Below, piece after piece: positions 23,656 to 36,818 of a DNA stretch of 64,000 nucleotides. The stretch is taken from NCBI GenBank assembly GCA_023974075.1, contig JAMFTG010000342.1, positions 1-64,000 on the forward strand, written 5' to 3'. The notes under the pieces were generated by a model. It ran no database searches. It worked only from the letters and a program-made list of their open reading frames with translations, and was not told the origin of the DNA. Within the stretch, counting starts at the first letter, position 1, and every line of letters begins with the position of its first letter. The stretch comes from Chaenocephalus aceratus. Its lineage: Eukaryota > Chordata > Actinopteri > Perciformes > Channichthyidae. A program made the position numbers and the translations under genes.

Positions 23656-24143
23656 GTTACTCCATGTTTACTAGCTATAAGATTAACGTTACAGTACATC
23701 ACTCTTTTTCACTTCTTACTCAGTCAGCCAGAGTGCAGATATCACCATTAGATTCACAAACCTGAAACATCATCCATTTCTTCACTGCTGGTGATGACAT
23801 TGTTGTCAGTTGCTGATACTGCTACTGCAGCTTGTGGCGCCTGCTTCGATGAAAATAACTTTCTAATATCCATAACTTTATAGGCTATTAGCTTAAAACT
23901 CATCAGGCACTAAGAAGGATCACTTATTCTGCAGGGCAGGGAAGGCTACGCAGTACGCAGGCTAATGTTCAGCAGCCGCTGCCTCTCTGGTGGATTCCAG
24001 TACTGCACATTACTCCCGAGACATTTTCAAAAAAAAATTACATTTACATTTTTTTTTTTTTTTTTTTTTTAAGTGAAACATCCGGGGCTTTTCAGATAAC
24101 ATCCGGGGCTTGAGCCCAAGTAGCCACCCCCTAGCGCCGCCTC

Positions 24144-24871
24144 TGATGTCATCACTATCACTGAAGTGAGCCATCATGAACGAATTTATGCTAATCATAA
24201 ATCTATCGATCATAAATCTATCGATTAGATTTATGATTCGAAAATAATAAAAGCAGGGTAGACATGTGGATATTATCCGTCTGAACAAAACGTGCATTTA
24301 TCTAACAGGTTCGTTTTCCACAGACCTTATTTCCAGCTATTTTCCAAAACCCTATGGAGAAATCCCGTTGCTCTTTTGTCAAGGGAATCCGAGCGCAGCT
24401 TACTTCCGGGTTTTAGGACGCGTCACTGCACCACTTGCATAGACTTCACAGCGGGCGGAACTTGTCATAAAGTCCGCGAAGATAAAGCCCGCCCATTTAG
24501 AGGGAAGATATGATTGGTCAATTGTACTGTCATATGACATTACTCTCTCGTTGAGTTACTATAGCGGGCCCTCTGTGAATGTAGAGAGGGACCAACTGGA
24601 CCAACAAGCTCTCCCGTCTTCACAGTAACTCGCAGAGATGGCATTTAACCCTTCACATTCTAACAGAAACTGAACAGGCAGATTCGAAGGATTTATTTAT
24701 TTGGAAATGTTATTTTAAATATAATTAAATCAAGTTATTTTGGTAAAACTAATTAAAAATGTAACAACAACAAATATTTTAAAAATATTTTTTTTATGTT
24801 TTCAAAAATTATTTTTTAGAATATCTTAGGCCCTCACAGAGGGCCGAGAGGGCCCTGACGGCTCGCCACTG
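24144..24871. mobile_element. 3' part of the hAT element found whole at 34819-36818
   Basis: Homologous to 36118-36818 of copy B and ending with the same inverted terminus ACGGCTCGCCACTG at 24871, followed by GCCAGGAG, the same target duplication as in B. The 5' part is missing in copy A. So the insertion predates the A/B duplication and A later lost its left side. Confidence 0.75.
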
Positions 24872-26646
24872 GCCAGGAGAATGGAGGAGAATTATTGAGA
24901 GTGAGAAGGATGGGAGTGGAGAATATAATGTGGAGTTCTATGTGGGAGAAAATGAAAAGATGGTCAAAATGGATCAAATACATGCAAAGAAAATAAGTAA
25001 AATGTTGGGTAAAGAAGATGTGAGAAGGCCTGCAGCCCAGTGGACGTGGGAAATATATGGTGGAACCTTACCATACGTCCACACAGCAGCTTCAGAAGAA
25101 TCTTCCTCCGCTTCCAACGCTTCTCTGCCCATTGACTTTGAATGGGATGACGTCACTTTCCCTCGTTTTTCGCCGAACTGCATTGTGGGGGAGCGAAGCG
25201 AAGATTTCCAGGATGTCCAGGATTTCCAGGATTCAAAAGTTGAGCAATGTTCAACTTTTGAAGCTGAGCTGGAAGTGCCAGCCAATCAAACACGTTTATG
25301 CAAATCTGACAGTAGAAGCGCTAGCCAATCAAACCGCGTGTAAGCAGGGAGAACCAGACCGCAGTTCATTTCCTCATATTCCAAAAGAGAAATTACGGTA
25401 GCAAATCACCCGGTTCTTTACGACCAGAACTATTACCGGGATACAAACCGGAGGAACCAGGCATGGAGGGAGGTGGCAGAGACAGTGGGGAAAACTGGTA
25501 GGTTTTCGCCTGTTTGGAGAGTTTATATATATATATATATATTGCTCGCATAAAATCCCTGGAGTTTTTTGCTTTGTATGTCGGGGGCGGGAGATTCGTG
25601 TGATTGGTTGTTGCTCGCATTGCTCACAAAAAATCCCCAAGCTGTCAGACACGCCCAGCTCCAAGATATTCAAGATTTTTGAAAAGCTGCTGTGTGGACG
25701 TACCGTTAGAGTGAATGGGAATAGTGCAGAATGCGAGAATTTTGATTTTATGTTAAGACATAACAGGATCTATAACAATTTAATAATTAGCATGTTTGAT
25801 AAAACAATTAAGAAAGAATGTGATGTATGTAAAGTAGAGGTAGAAAATGGTATGCACACATTTTATGAGTGCAGTAAACTGAAGGAGTTTTTTGCAAAAA
25901 TGAAAGAAATGGTGTATAGATGTTGGAAGGACAAAAAAGTGAAATGTATGGAATGGAAGGAGTTATGGTTGTTTGGAATGAATGGGAAAAGCGAAGGATG
26001 CAATGTGAGTTTTCTGAATTTGTGTAAGCCATGCAAGACATGCTGTGAAAATAAGGACAAATATAGCACATTATGAGAAAAGGGTGGGAAGTGTATGGGA
26101 AATAGCAAAAAGAACAATAAAAAGGGATGTGGGGCTTTTGTACTTGCAAAAAGACAAAGAATCCTTCATGAACGATATTATTGAACACTGTTTGTTGGTG
26201 CAGGTGAAAGATGGGAAGTTCTGTTTTAATTTTGAGCTACATTGATTTGTTTTGTTTTGTATTATTTTGAGTTTCGATGATGTATCGGAAACTTATATTC
26301 ATATGTAAATGTACATAGGATAGGACCAGACAATAATGGGGGATGTCTGGAATATGTATGGAGGATTGTCAATGGGGGAGATCGCTGAGACCGGGATCAT
26401 GTGGAAAATGGAGTATGGAAGATAAAGAGATTGTTGGTGGTGATATGTGGGAAAAGTGTGTGATGGTGTGAATATGCTTATGTCAAAAATGAAGAGTGCT
26501 TCATGTAAAATGAGAGTATGGTTGGGGTGATTAATGTGAATTGGTAGGAAGCCTTGGGGTCCTGCTTTTTGTGGGGTGGACTATAATGTTTTTTTAAAAA
26601 TGTAACTGTTTATGTTTTGATATAATATAAGATAAAAAATAAAAAA
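24872..26646 (+). mobile_element. Tx1-type LINE 3' portion, copy A, with MITE inside
   Basis: The LINE reading frame resumes after the hAT (EWRRMIESEKDGSGEY segment), is interrupted by a MITE at 25071-25705, and continues to the 3' UTR. The C-terminal zinc motif C-x2-C-x8-H-x4-C (CDVCKVEVENGMHTFYEC) lies near 25817-25874. A 2-base loss near 26028 relative to copy B shifts the frame, so the open frame ends at 26076. The 3' UTR is G-rich and ends in an A-rich tail immediately before a 5S-like sequence. Confidence 0.75.
25071..25705. mobile_element. MITE inside the LINE, copy A (TTA target duplication)
   Basis: Ends CCATACGTCCACACAGCAGC and GCTGCTGTGTGGACGTACCG are near-perfect inverted repeats flanked by TTA (25068-25070, 25706-25708), the PIF/Harbinger TWA duplication. 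It lies at the same site in copy B (37018-37614), so it entered before duplication. It contains an AT microsatellite near 25525. Confidence 0.85.
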
Positions 26647-26733
26647 GCACGCACGATCTCGGAAGCCAAGCAGTGTCGGGCCGGGTCAGTACTTGGATGG
26701 GAGACCGCCTGGGAATACCCGGTGCTGTAAGCT
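26647..26733 (+). pseudogene. 5S rRNA gene, 5'-truncated, fused to LINE 3' end (copy A)
   Basis: GATCTCGGAAGCCAAGCAG through TACTTGGATGGGAGACCGCC to GGTGCTGTAAGCT matches vertebrate 5S rRNA from about residue 24-38 to the 3' end. The 5' third is missing and replaced by the A-rich LINE tail. The internal promoter boxes (AGCCAAGCAG and TACTTGGATGGGAGAC) are present with a few substitutions. It cannot make normal 5S RNA. Confidence 0.9.
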
Positions 26734-26869
26734 ATTTTGTTGTTAAATACAGGCACATCCATGGTGATAAGATAAGATTTATAACCAAAATAGCATGCTA
26801 AACGTGGGTAGATTAGTTTCAAAGGTCGGGGGGACTGTTTTAAGTCAGTTTGCAATTAAAATGGGTCAT

Positions 26870-26960
26870 TCAGAAAGTGCTATTTCTGAATAAATAGCAC
26901 ATTCTGAACACATGTCAAACAGACATTCCTATTAAAAGTGATCAATAAGTAGCAAGATTG
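26870..26960. repeat. Hairpin-bearing short repeat
   Basis: AGAAAGTGCTATTTCTGAATAAATAGCACATTCT folds as a hairpin in two arms of about 14 bp. A reverse-complement copy with the same flanks (TGTCAAACAGA, TTAAAAGT) lies at about 45375-45480. Copy B of the duplication lacks it. Confidence 0.6.
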
Positions 26961-26984
26961 GACACGAGCACTCTGCCTATTTCA

Positions 26985-27372
26985 CACTGCAAGGAGACAG
27001 AGCGCGAAAACCCCCTCTCTGTGGCCGCTCCAAGACCCCAAAATGACGGACTAAGCCGCGTACTTCCATAACCTGGCGCACCGTGGGTCCCTTAAGGACA
27101 CTGAAGCACTCCCCCACGGACTAAACCCAGATGATCACACCCTCAAGAACCTTGTGTCCCTGGGAACCTTAGAGGGTGTATTTTGCGGTGCTTTATCGTC
27201 CGCCCATCGGCATCCATATTCGGCCTTTTTCACAGCACCACCTGCCCTGCTGGAGGTTCACACTAGCTTTTTATTTACCCTCCTCTGCCTTACACATCCT
27301 CCAACACTTGAGCACTCCTCACTCGGACTACACCCCTTCATGCACACCACCAGAACCTCGGTTCGGTCCGCA
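26985..27372 (+). repeat. Dispersed repeat family, copy 3
   Basis: Same orientation as 4316-4660 and opposite to 9640-10390. It ends exactly where segmental duplication copy B begins, as the 9640-10440 block ends where copy A begins. Non-coding. Confidence 0.6.
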
Positions 27373-28176
27373 GTTGTTGTAAGCAGTGGCCAAATGACTG
27401 GCTTTACAATCCCTTTGGAAATATGACAGTGTTGAAAGTCTCTAAAACAATACATGTAATGAAATGACAAAGTGACAGAACACGATGGACGTTAACTTTA
27501 ACTGGGGACACAGATTTTGACGGGTAGCAGAATAATTTGCAACGCTAGTAGCCTGCAGACATTGCCAAAAATTGAACAAAGAGTACCTGGACTGTAAGTA
27601 GGAAGAGATAAACTTTGTATATAGTAGTTCTGACCATTTGAAGTTATAGTTTTTAAACTCAGAGTGAGCATTTTCAAGTATTTTAGGGTTGTCTTGCACC
27701 ATTGGCTGTGAATTCTGTTAAGGTTCGTTGTGTTTCCTAAAGCCGGAAGTGACAACACCCAATCATGTTTTAGTGCGTCTCAAGTAGGCGGGGCAATAAC
27801 AACTTCAGAAAGTCTTTCATTTAGCGCCTAAATCAACTTATCATTTTGACTTGATTATATAGGATATCATTTCTACATATGTTGATGCTTCTCTGCATTT
27901 TCTTGGAGTTATGAGGGTACTGGGTGACACAGACCCTGCTTTTATTAATATGTCACTTACAATTGACCACAGAAGATGCAACACATTGATAAAAGCGACT
28001 ATATAAATAAATGGCTACTTTTTCTTTTTAAATACACGAGTGGTTATCGTCATCCATCAATATAAAAGGCAGTACAGTACATTCATTGATAAAACTGTTC
28101 CCCTGGTCCCAAAGAAAACAATGAACACAATTACATAAGGTGCAAATGACAAAACGTAAACACTTGTAGAAAATAT

Positions 28177-31100
28177 TCAAAGGTTAGACAGAATAATTGC
28201 CCCAGAGGAGATCTGCCTTTGGCGTGTTGAGTCGGTGCTTCTTCGCTCTGCAAAACAAGTAAAGATTACCAACTGCACATCCAGATCGACGACATTTGTT
28301 CAGACTCGGTCACTTACCCTTTTTTACACCTGCAGGTCTTGAGTAGCTCTGACCTGGAGGATGCACACACTGGCCTCTGCAGGAACCATCTGCCTGGCTG
28401 CTTGTGTCACAAATCACTGCATCACAGTGGACATAGATCTGTGGACGGACAGGATGATTTATTACACATGGCTACATGCAGCAGTGGCCAAAAGACTCCA
28501 GATTTGGATTTACAAGTCTTACCTGGTCTTTCAGAACCTCGTCATCTTTAGTGAAAGTGAACATCTTTACAGAGAAGCGCTTGATGTGGGACGGGACTAA
28601 AACTCTGGAGTCACTCACAACGGGATGGAAAATGGTTGCATAGCTGTCATTGCGATTCTCACAGCTAGTGAAGGAATTCCAAAGTTAAAATAAAGCAGCA
28701 GTTAAACAAATGAAATGAGTAGTTAGTAGTTAGTTTTGCACAACATTACCTGTCCACAATGATGTCCCAGCTTGGGAGAGATGTCCTATCTTCATAAAGG
28801 GTTGCCCAACAGTTCTCAGCAATGAGTTCCAAGTGCGGGTCGGTAGAATGCATCAGCTCCACCTCAAAATACAGAGGCTGCTGCAGATATTTCACCACTG
28901 GATAATCCTCTGCTTGGTAGAAGAGCTCGTAGGATGGATCTGCAGGAGAAGAGTCCCGTTAGAGACAGGAGGCCTGGACATTTACAGTTTCATTTCAAAC
29001 CTTTATTTAATCAGATCGGTCCCTTGAGATCATAGGTCTCTTTTTCAATGGAGACCTGCAAACGGTGTTTTGTATGCATGAACAAGATGTTGTAAAAGTC
29101 CACCATGCCTTGGGAAAGCCTCATCTGCACCATCAGCTGCCCGGTGCCGATCTCTGCAGCGGGCTCATAGGTTCTTGGTTTAGCGCTGAAGGCAACAGTC
29201 TGAGTCTCATTGACCACATAGAAGCAGGAGATGGTTTGCCTATTAGGGGAAAATTAATATATAAATGCATACATTGAAGGTGTTCATCTCCAATTATACA
29301 GAATCAAATATTGTACCTGTAATCAGGATCAACTGGTGATGTGTTGGCTGCTCCTTTGGCATTGTTGTAAGACAGGCAGATCTCATTTTCATACATCATG
29401 TAGTTGTCAAAGAACTATTCAACAACAAACACGCATTAACATTTGACAAAAAACCCCTTTGATATTTAACTGTGATTCACACTCACCGTTCTGGTGGTTC
29501 CACAGGTATCCACACTGAAGGAGAAATATGCAACGCGATCGTCGCTGAACTGTGGTGTGCAGGACTGGTCCTTTAGCGTCAGCTGACTTGGCTTCAGATT
29601 ACGAGTCGATTCGACCTTCACAGCCACAGCGGTCATTGTGCCATTGGGGTGGCACTCTGGAGGAAGAAGCAGGCAGTGTGTAAAGCAACACACATCCATC
29701 AATTAAAGCAGCAAATATACTTCCATGTTCCATCTTACCCGTTGCTTTCAAGGGGAAGTAGCACGCCAGATAGAGATCAGCAAGCACCCAGTCGTTTGCA
29801 CGATCCAACAGAAGCAGGTCAATTCTGGATTTGACTGATTCTGCAGTGAGCAGCTGTGGAAAAGAAAGTAAAGTTAGCCAATGCAGAAGATCTATGGTGG
29901 GATTTTGTAGTTTTGACATACCTCGAAAACAGCGTCCTTGGCAGTGTATGGCAGAATGAGGCTGAGGTGTGTGCCGTTCTCATAGAAATTGTAGTCTTCA
30001 GCCATCTCAGCAGTCAGCTCTCGAGGTCCAACGATGGCCTTGAAATTAGAGCCGTGACTCCCGAACTTCACGCTGATGTGAAACTGGTTCTGGTCACAGG
30101 TGCCAGCCATGATGGGTAGCACTAGAGCAGCAAAAGAGGCATTATCCATTTGATTGTGTAGCTTTTACTCAAATACGTTTTATTTAATTTTAGAAAACAC
30201 AATTTGCATAAAGATATTGTCAAAAGCAAATTCAATATGATCTCACCAACATCCTGCAGAGAGGCCTGCAGGTCGACCGGGAGACCAAAAGGAGTTTCTT
30301 CAGGCAGGACGATCAACCCAAAGATCAGAGGGAGGAAGTAGGATGTAACCAAGCGCTCGGGATTCTGCAACAAATGAAATAAAAGCTCAGCAACACTGAA
30401 AATATGCTGGTACAAAGTGATATTTTGAACCTATAATGTCATACATGTTTTAAGACAACATCGGCATCAAAGGGCACTTGAAGAGAGAAGCTCTTGGAGC
30501 CATTAGCCAAGCTGTGTTCCTGGACTGTGAAGCCTTTGGCATTGCTCTCCTCAACAGTGAGGACCCCGGTGGAGAAGGTGATGTTCCTCAGCTCAACGTC
30601 ATGGAGGAAGGTTCCCAAGAGAACGCTGAACACCCGAGTCTCTGGGACAGTGTCTGAGGAACAGGAAGTGGCAGGTTTACAACTTCTAAACCAGCCTCAA
30701 CATCGATAGAGAAACATTGAGTAGTTGATTGAGTGCCATTTCAAAAAACAAAAAAAGTGCCCTTTGTAAGCAAAAGTAGATTTTGTACTTGGCTTCAAAT
30801 CCCATCCAAACACCATTTTGCAAAAACTGAAGACTTTATTTAATGGGTTTAGAAGTCTTTAGGATATATCCGAGCAAGCGCGAGTTCAAATGTCAGTTTT
30901 TTTCATACCTACTAGAAAATGTGACTTACCATCCTGGATTCGGGGAGATTGAGGCATCAGAGGCGTCATGATGGGGAACAAAACCTTGTATCTGGTATCA
31001 TCTTGGGTGTCATCTTCCCTCCACAGTACCTCGAGCATGGGCTCCACAAAGTAGGTGATGTGGTACTGGTAATCTGGGGCATGGCTCTGCAATAATTCAT

Positions 31101-33121
31101 GACATTTCAATAAAACATGCAAATGCACTAGTGACTCTTGCATTTCTAATCTAGAGATTTCCCCAACCTTGTAGTAACCATCAGGCGAGCCCACTGGGAT
31201 CTCGACGACGATGTGGAAGTCTGTGGTGCTCAGTGTGTACCCCCGTGCGGCCATCTGAGATCTATCAAGCCTCTGCCCTTTGATTCCCATGTGCATTTCT
31301 GAGACTGTAATTCTGCCGTCCAACAGAGGAGTCACACGGCGAGGTACGTGCCAAGAGATCATATCCTTGGTGAAGAGGACGCCACCTGTTGATGACAAAA
31401 TGGAGCTGTTGAGGTTAACTGTACAACAATTAAGCTCACTGTGAAGGCAATATGTTGCTCAGGACTCACCTTTGGGACAAGCAGCTGCCAAGTTCACTAC
31501 ATTCAGACCCTGTGGTGCCATGTAGTAGGCGCTCACCCTGAACACTTCCATGGGGACTCCAGCCACCTAGAGAGTAGAGGTTTCATATAATTGACAAGGA
31601 GGGAAAGGAAAGAAACACTGTATAGGAGTGTGTTGCTTACATCCTCTGAATACGTCTCTGCTGTATTGTACGGGTTTCGCATAATCAGGCGACTAGAGGT
31701 AGTTTTGGCAGCGTAGCCGGCTTGTTCAGCCTCTTGCAACACCATGGCCACTGGTTCTGGGGTGTAAAACGTCATCTTCCAGATACCTTGTGATGCACCA
31801 GAGGCCTACAGGAAAGAACAAATAATAATTAAATCCTCATTGGTGTAGGGTGGAATTAAACTGTAGTATCTGAACGGTTTCATTCAACATACTTCAAGCT
31901 TGGCGTTGAGCTTCTCGTCTTTACCATCCCGAGTCTGACCCTTAGCTTCAGCATCGAGGTTAGCCATGTGGTGCGAAACCTAAAACAGAAAATGGTGGTT
32001 TTAGCATTCGTTTCAATACACACAAGATGGTGGACTCATCAATGTAAAGATGACCTACTTCCATGTAGTTCCTGTCGCAGAGGATCTCCCTGGAGGCCCA
32101 GCGAGTGTAGCTGCAAGTCTGAGACACGTCATGACTGACCACGTCCGATGGATTCTCGCCGTACATCTGGAGTCTCAAGCCAACGTTAAATGTAGCATCA
32201 TCCTATAAATATAAAAAAAACTAAATTAAGTGAAACTCCAATATTCTTTGGTTCCAGCTTCTTTGTCATTGAACATGTAATATCCTTGCCTTCAGGGACA
32301 CATTTGAAGTCTAAATGGATATTTGTGAATGTAACAAAAAAGTCCAGAAAGTACCCAGTAGATTCATTGAGGAATACAGTTGTGAGTGGAGCAGTGCTAA
32401 TATTTTAGGGATGTACCAAACAAAAAGGGAAATGTACTTTGGATCTTTTAACGGTAAGGGGTTTGTTTGTTGAGCCATTAATTCAGTCACTTGAGACAGA
32501 ATTAGCACAGCTACACTTGGTAGAAAATTACATTGAATGCTGTTAAACCACTTTAGCTCAAACAAACCTTGTTGTCCACAAAGCAGCCCATGAGGGAGGT
32601 GTAGATTCTGGTGTTACCCCACGGGTCAGACTCCATGCTGTATCCACACTGAGCAGCCATGCTAGGTGTTAACAAAATGTGCTTGGTGCCATCTGAGGGG
32701 AGACAATAAGCTTTGTCAGGGACCCCTTTCCTCAGTGATGAACCAATCAGCTGCATTATTAGCAGTTAATACTTACTGATAGCCTCCACCTCAAGCTGGT
32801 TTCCCACTGCTAAAGCCTTGTCCAACGACAGTCTCATTACATTTGCGGCACAGTCAGACCTTAACCCACTGCCTGTTAAAAGAAAAGGCTTGTGAGGAGA
32901 ATGTAAACCGACTTAATATGCTGTGTAAAATGACTTAATGAGAATTGAAGCTTACTTGACAGCGAATTTAGCTTCACATTAGGCCTGGCTTGACACAAGA
33001 TGATAGCTGCAGCCATCCATAACAAACTGGAACACATAAAACATCATTTAGAGACAATTAAGTACACACATAGAAAGAAATCTACAAGAAATGTAACTTA
33101 AATGCTCCCAAGCCTCAGCAT
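28177..33121 (-). CDS. zpax: ZPAX-like zona pellucida domain protein, copy B (914 codons, 21 exons)
   Basis: Egg-envelope glycoprotein of the ZP family, expected to be secreted by the oocyte and to polymerise through its ZP module. Exons, 5' to 3': 33102-33121, 32956-33026, 32777-32872, 32568-32692, 32059-32202, 31893-31979, 31641-31805, 31470-31566, 31168-31385, 30930-31086, 30445-30653, 30247-30364, 29922-30121, 29739-29853, 29487-29656, 29317-29414, 29109-29239, 28750-28939, 28523-28664, 28318-28438, 28177-28247. All phases agree. Residues 1-20 look like a signal peptide. Residues about 605-880 form the ZP module: ZP-N cysteines in ECHPNG, SCTPQ, DTCGT, SCFYV; ZP-C cysteines in NCWAT, SCENR, HCDAVIC, SCRGQC. 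A basic KKGERR follows, with no membrane anchor. Oddities: intron 1 donor is TT (33100-33101) and read-through meets TAA at once; intron 17 has a GC donor (29107-29108); intron 9 starts GTTGGG. ZPAX rather than another ZP class is judged from length and N-terminal residues. Confidence 0.8.
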
Positions 33122-33239
33122 GTTGCAGTAAAACCAAAAAGAATACAGTCAGTATCAGAGCTTGGCAATGTCCAGCACACCTTCCAACAAAAACACAAGT
33201 CTAAAAGGAAGGGGACTGGATGATTAACTGAGACATCAG

Positions 33240-33278
33240 CAGCTGCTTTATATTCCACTTAACGACAAAGCACAGGTG
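33240..33278 (-). promoter_or_regulatory. Putative promoter of ZP copy B: TATA box and two E-boxes
   Basis: AATATAAA (minus strand, 33247-33254), CAGCTG (33240-33245) and CACCTG (33273-33278), arranged as in copy A and about 125 bp upstream of the ATG. Oocyte E-box use through FIGLA is known for vertebrate ZP genes and inferred here. Confidence 0.5.
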
Positions 33279-33292
33279 AGGCTTGTTAAGGA

Positions 33293-33480
<188 letters not shown>

Positions 33481-34202
33481 GTGAGCTGATGTATGCCTAG
33501 TTTATTAAGAACATATTGTAAACACATATGTATGGAAAGGAAAAACACACATTTTTAGTGTAAAAAAAAGATTTATTGTTCAGCAAAAGTAGATTTGTAT
33601 TTGATATATATTACTTTTTTATATTTGAAGAAGCAACACAATAATCCACAGTTAATAATAAATTAAACTTTTCCTTAAAATCACATGTGCTTTTGACTTT
33701 TCCTTTGAGCCTCCTTATAATGACTATAATCTAACACTTGATTATTGTTTGTATATATTCTCAAGCCACTAAGGATGCTCTAACATTTATTACAGACAGT
33801 AAAACCCGAGCTTATCGTTTCACCCGGGTCGATTTTTGTGCTCTGTTCAATTATGCAATGATATATGTTCATGTATGAGGCCATAACAATATGTTCCAAC
33901 TGGAAGAGTGTTGAGTCAGTGCAGAAGAAGGAATAATCAATGCTCTGCTTAACAATAACCATATCAAAATGTCCCTGTGGGATTTCTACTTGGTTTCATA
34001 GGTTCAAACTGAATGTTTTTGCAGCAATAGTTTTTTTTTCATTGTTTCTGTTCCTTGTGTAGGTTATTTTGTATGTGGTTTAATTTAAGGTTCATCTTCA
34101 TTCTGATATCTTTAATCAAAGGGTTCATGTTCGGATCAAATACAATTCCAATTTTCTATACGATAGCTGTACATTATTGTAAATAATTTAATTTATTGTC
34201 CT

Positions 34203-34818
34203 AGATGTGCCAGGGAGAGTTATAGAAGAAATAGATAGTGTAGTGAATTAGTTCTTGAGGGAGGGGAAAGGGGTAAGAATAGCAAGAGAAGTGTTAGAGA
34301 ATGAGTATAGGGATGGAGGGTTAAGATTAGTTAACTTAACGAGGAAGGTAAACACGTTGAGAGTGAAGAAGGTAATAAAATACCTAACAAATAAAGAAGA
34401 TCACTTATGGAAGGACTTCTTGAGGGAGGCGATGATTGAATGTGGAGGGTGTGGGGGAAGTGCTATTTTTATGTGTATGAAAAAGGGATGGATGGAGAGA
34501 GTGATTTTCAAAGGGAAATGATGAATGCATGGGGTTTCACCTTTCTAGCAAAGGTGAAATATGAATGTAGTAATGTAGAGCAAGTGTGGAGACAACCAAT
34601 ATTTATGAACAATAAAATAGTAAAAGAAGGGAAAGTTATATTTAATTTGTCGATGTGGAGGGCGGGTTTTAGGGTGGTAAGGGATCTAGTGTACGAATAT
34701 GTGCCAGGGTTTTTGAGGGCACAAGTGATAATTGATGAGGTAAGAGAGAAAGATTTGGTGATGGGGATAGGAACAGCGGTGAATATATTAGAAAGTATAA
34801 AAGATGGTATGCCAGGAG
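34203..34818 (+). mobile_element. Tx1-type LINE fragment, copy B part 1
   Basis: Encodes part of a LINE ORF2 C-terminal half: GLRLVNLTRKVNTLRVKKV, then HLWKDFLREAMIECGG, then after a frame change MNAWGFTFLAKVKYECSNVEQVW and a FRVVRDLVYEYVPGFLRAQV segment. The frame changes near 34440-34460, so the ORF is broken. The fragment ends at the hAT target site GCCAGGAG (34811-34818), after which the LINE resumes at 36819 in the same protein context (MPG before, EWRRMIES after). Confidence 0.7.

Positions 34819-36818
<2,000 letters not shown>

Larger units (their letters stand above)
10441..26805. repeat. Segmental duplication copy A
   Basis: The left edge (GTAAGCAGTGGCCAAATGACTG, near 10456) recurs at 27380 in copy B, and homology continues through the ZP gene, its promoter and CA repeat, and a Tx1-type LINE, to a 5S-like sequence at 26647-26733 plus about 70 bp. 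The match to copy B is broken between about 17622 and 24143, where A holds nested transposons and lacks LINE sequence that B keeps. Confidence 0.85.

Noticed and set aside
25808..26188. Minus-strand frames opposite the LINE C-terminus
   Set aside because: Antisense shadows of the LINE frame; composition matches the complement of Lys/Glu-rich codons.
26647..26733. Functional 5S rRNA gene or 5S-derived SINE (SINE3)
   Set aside because: The 5' third is missing, and 5S lies downstream of a LINE tail, the reverse of SINE3 order.
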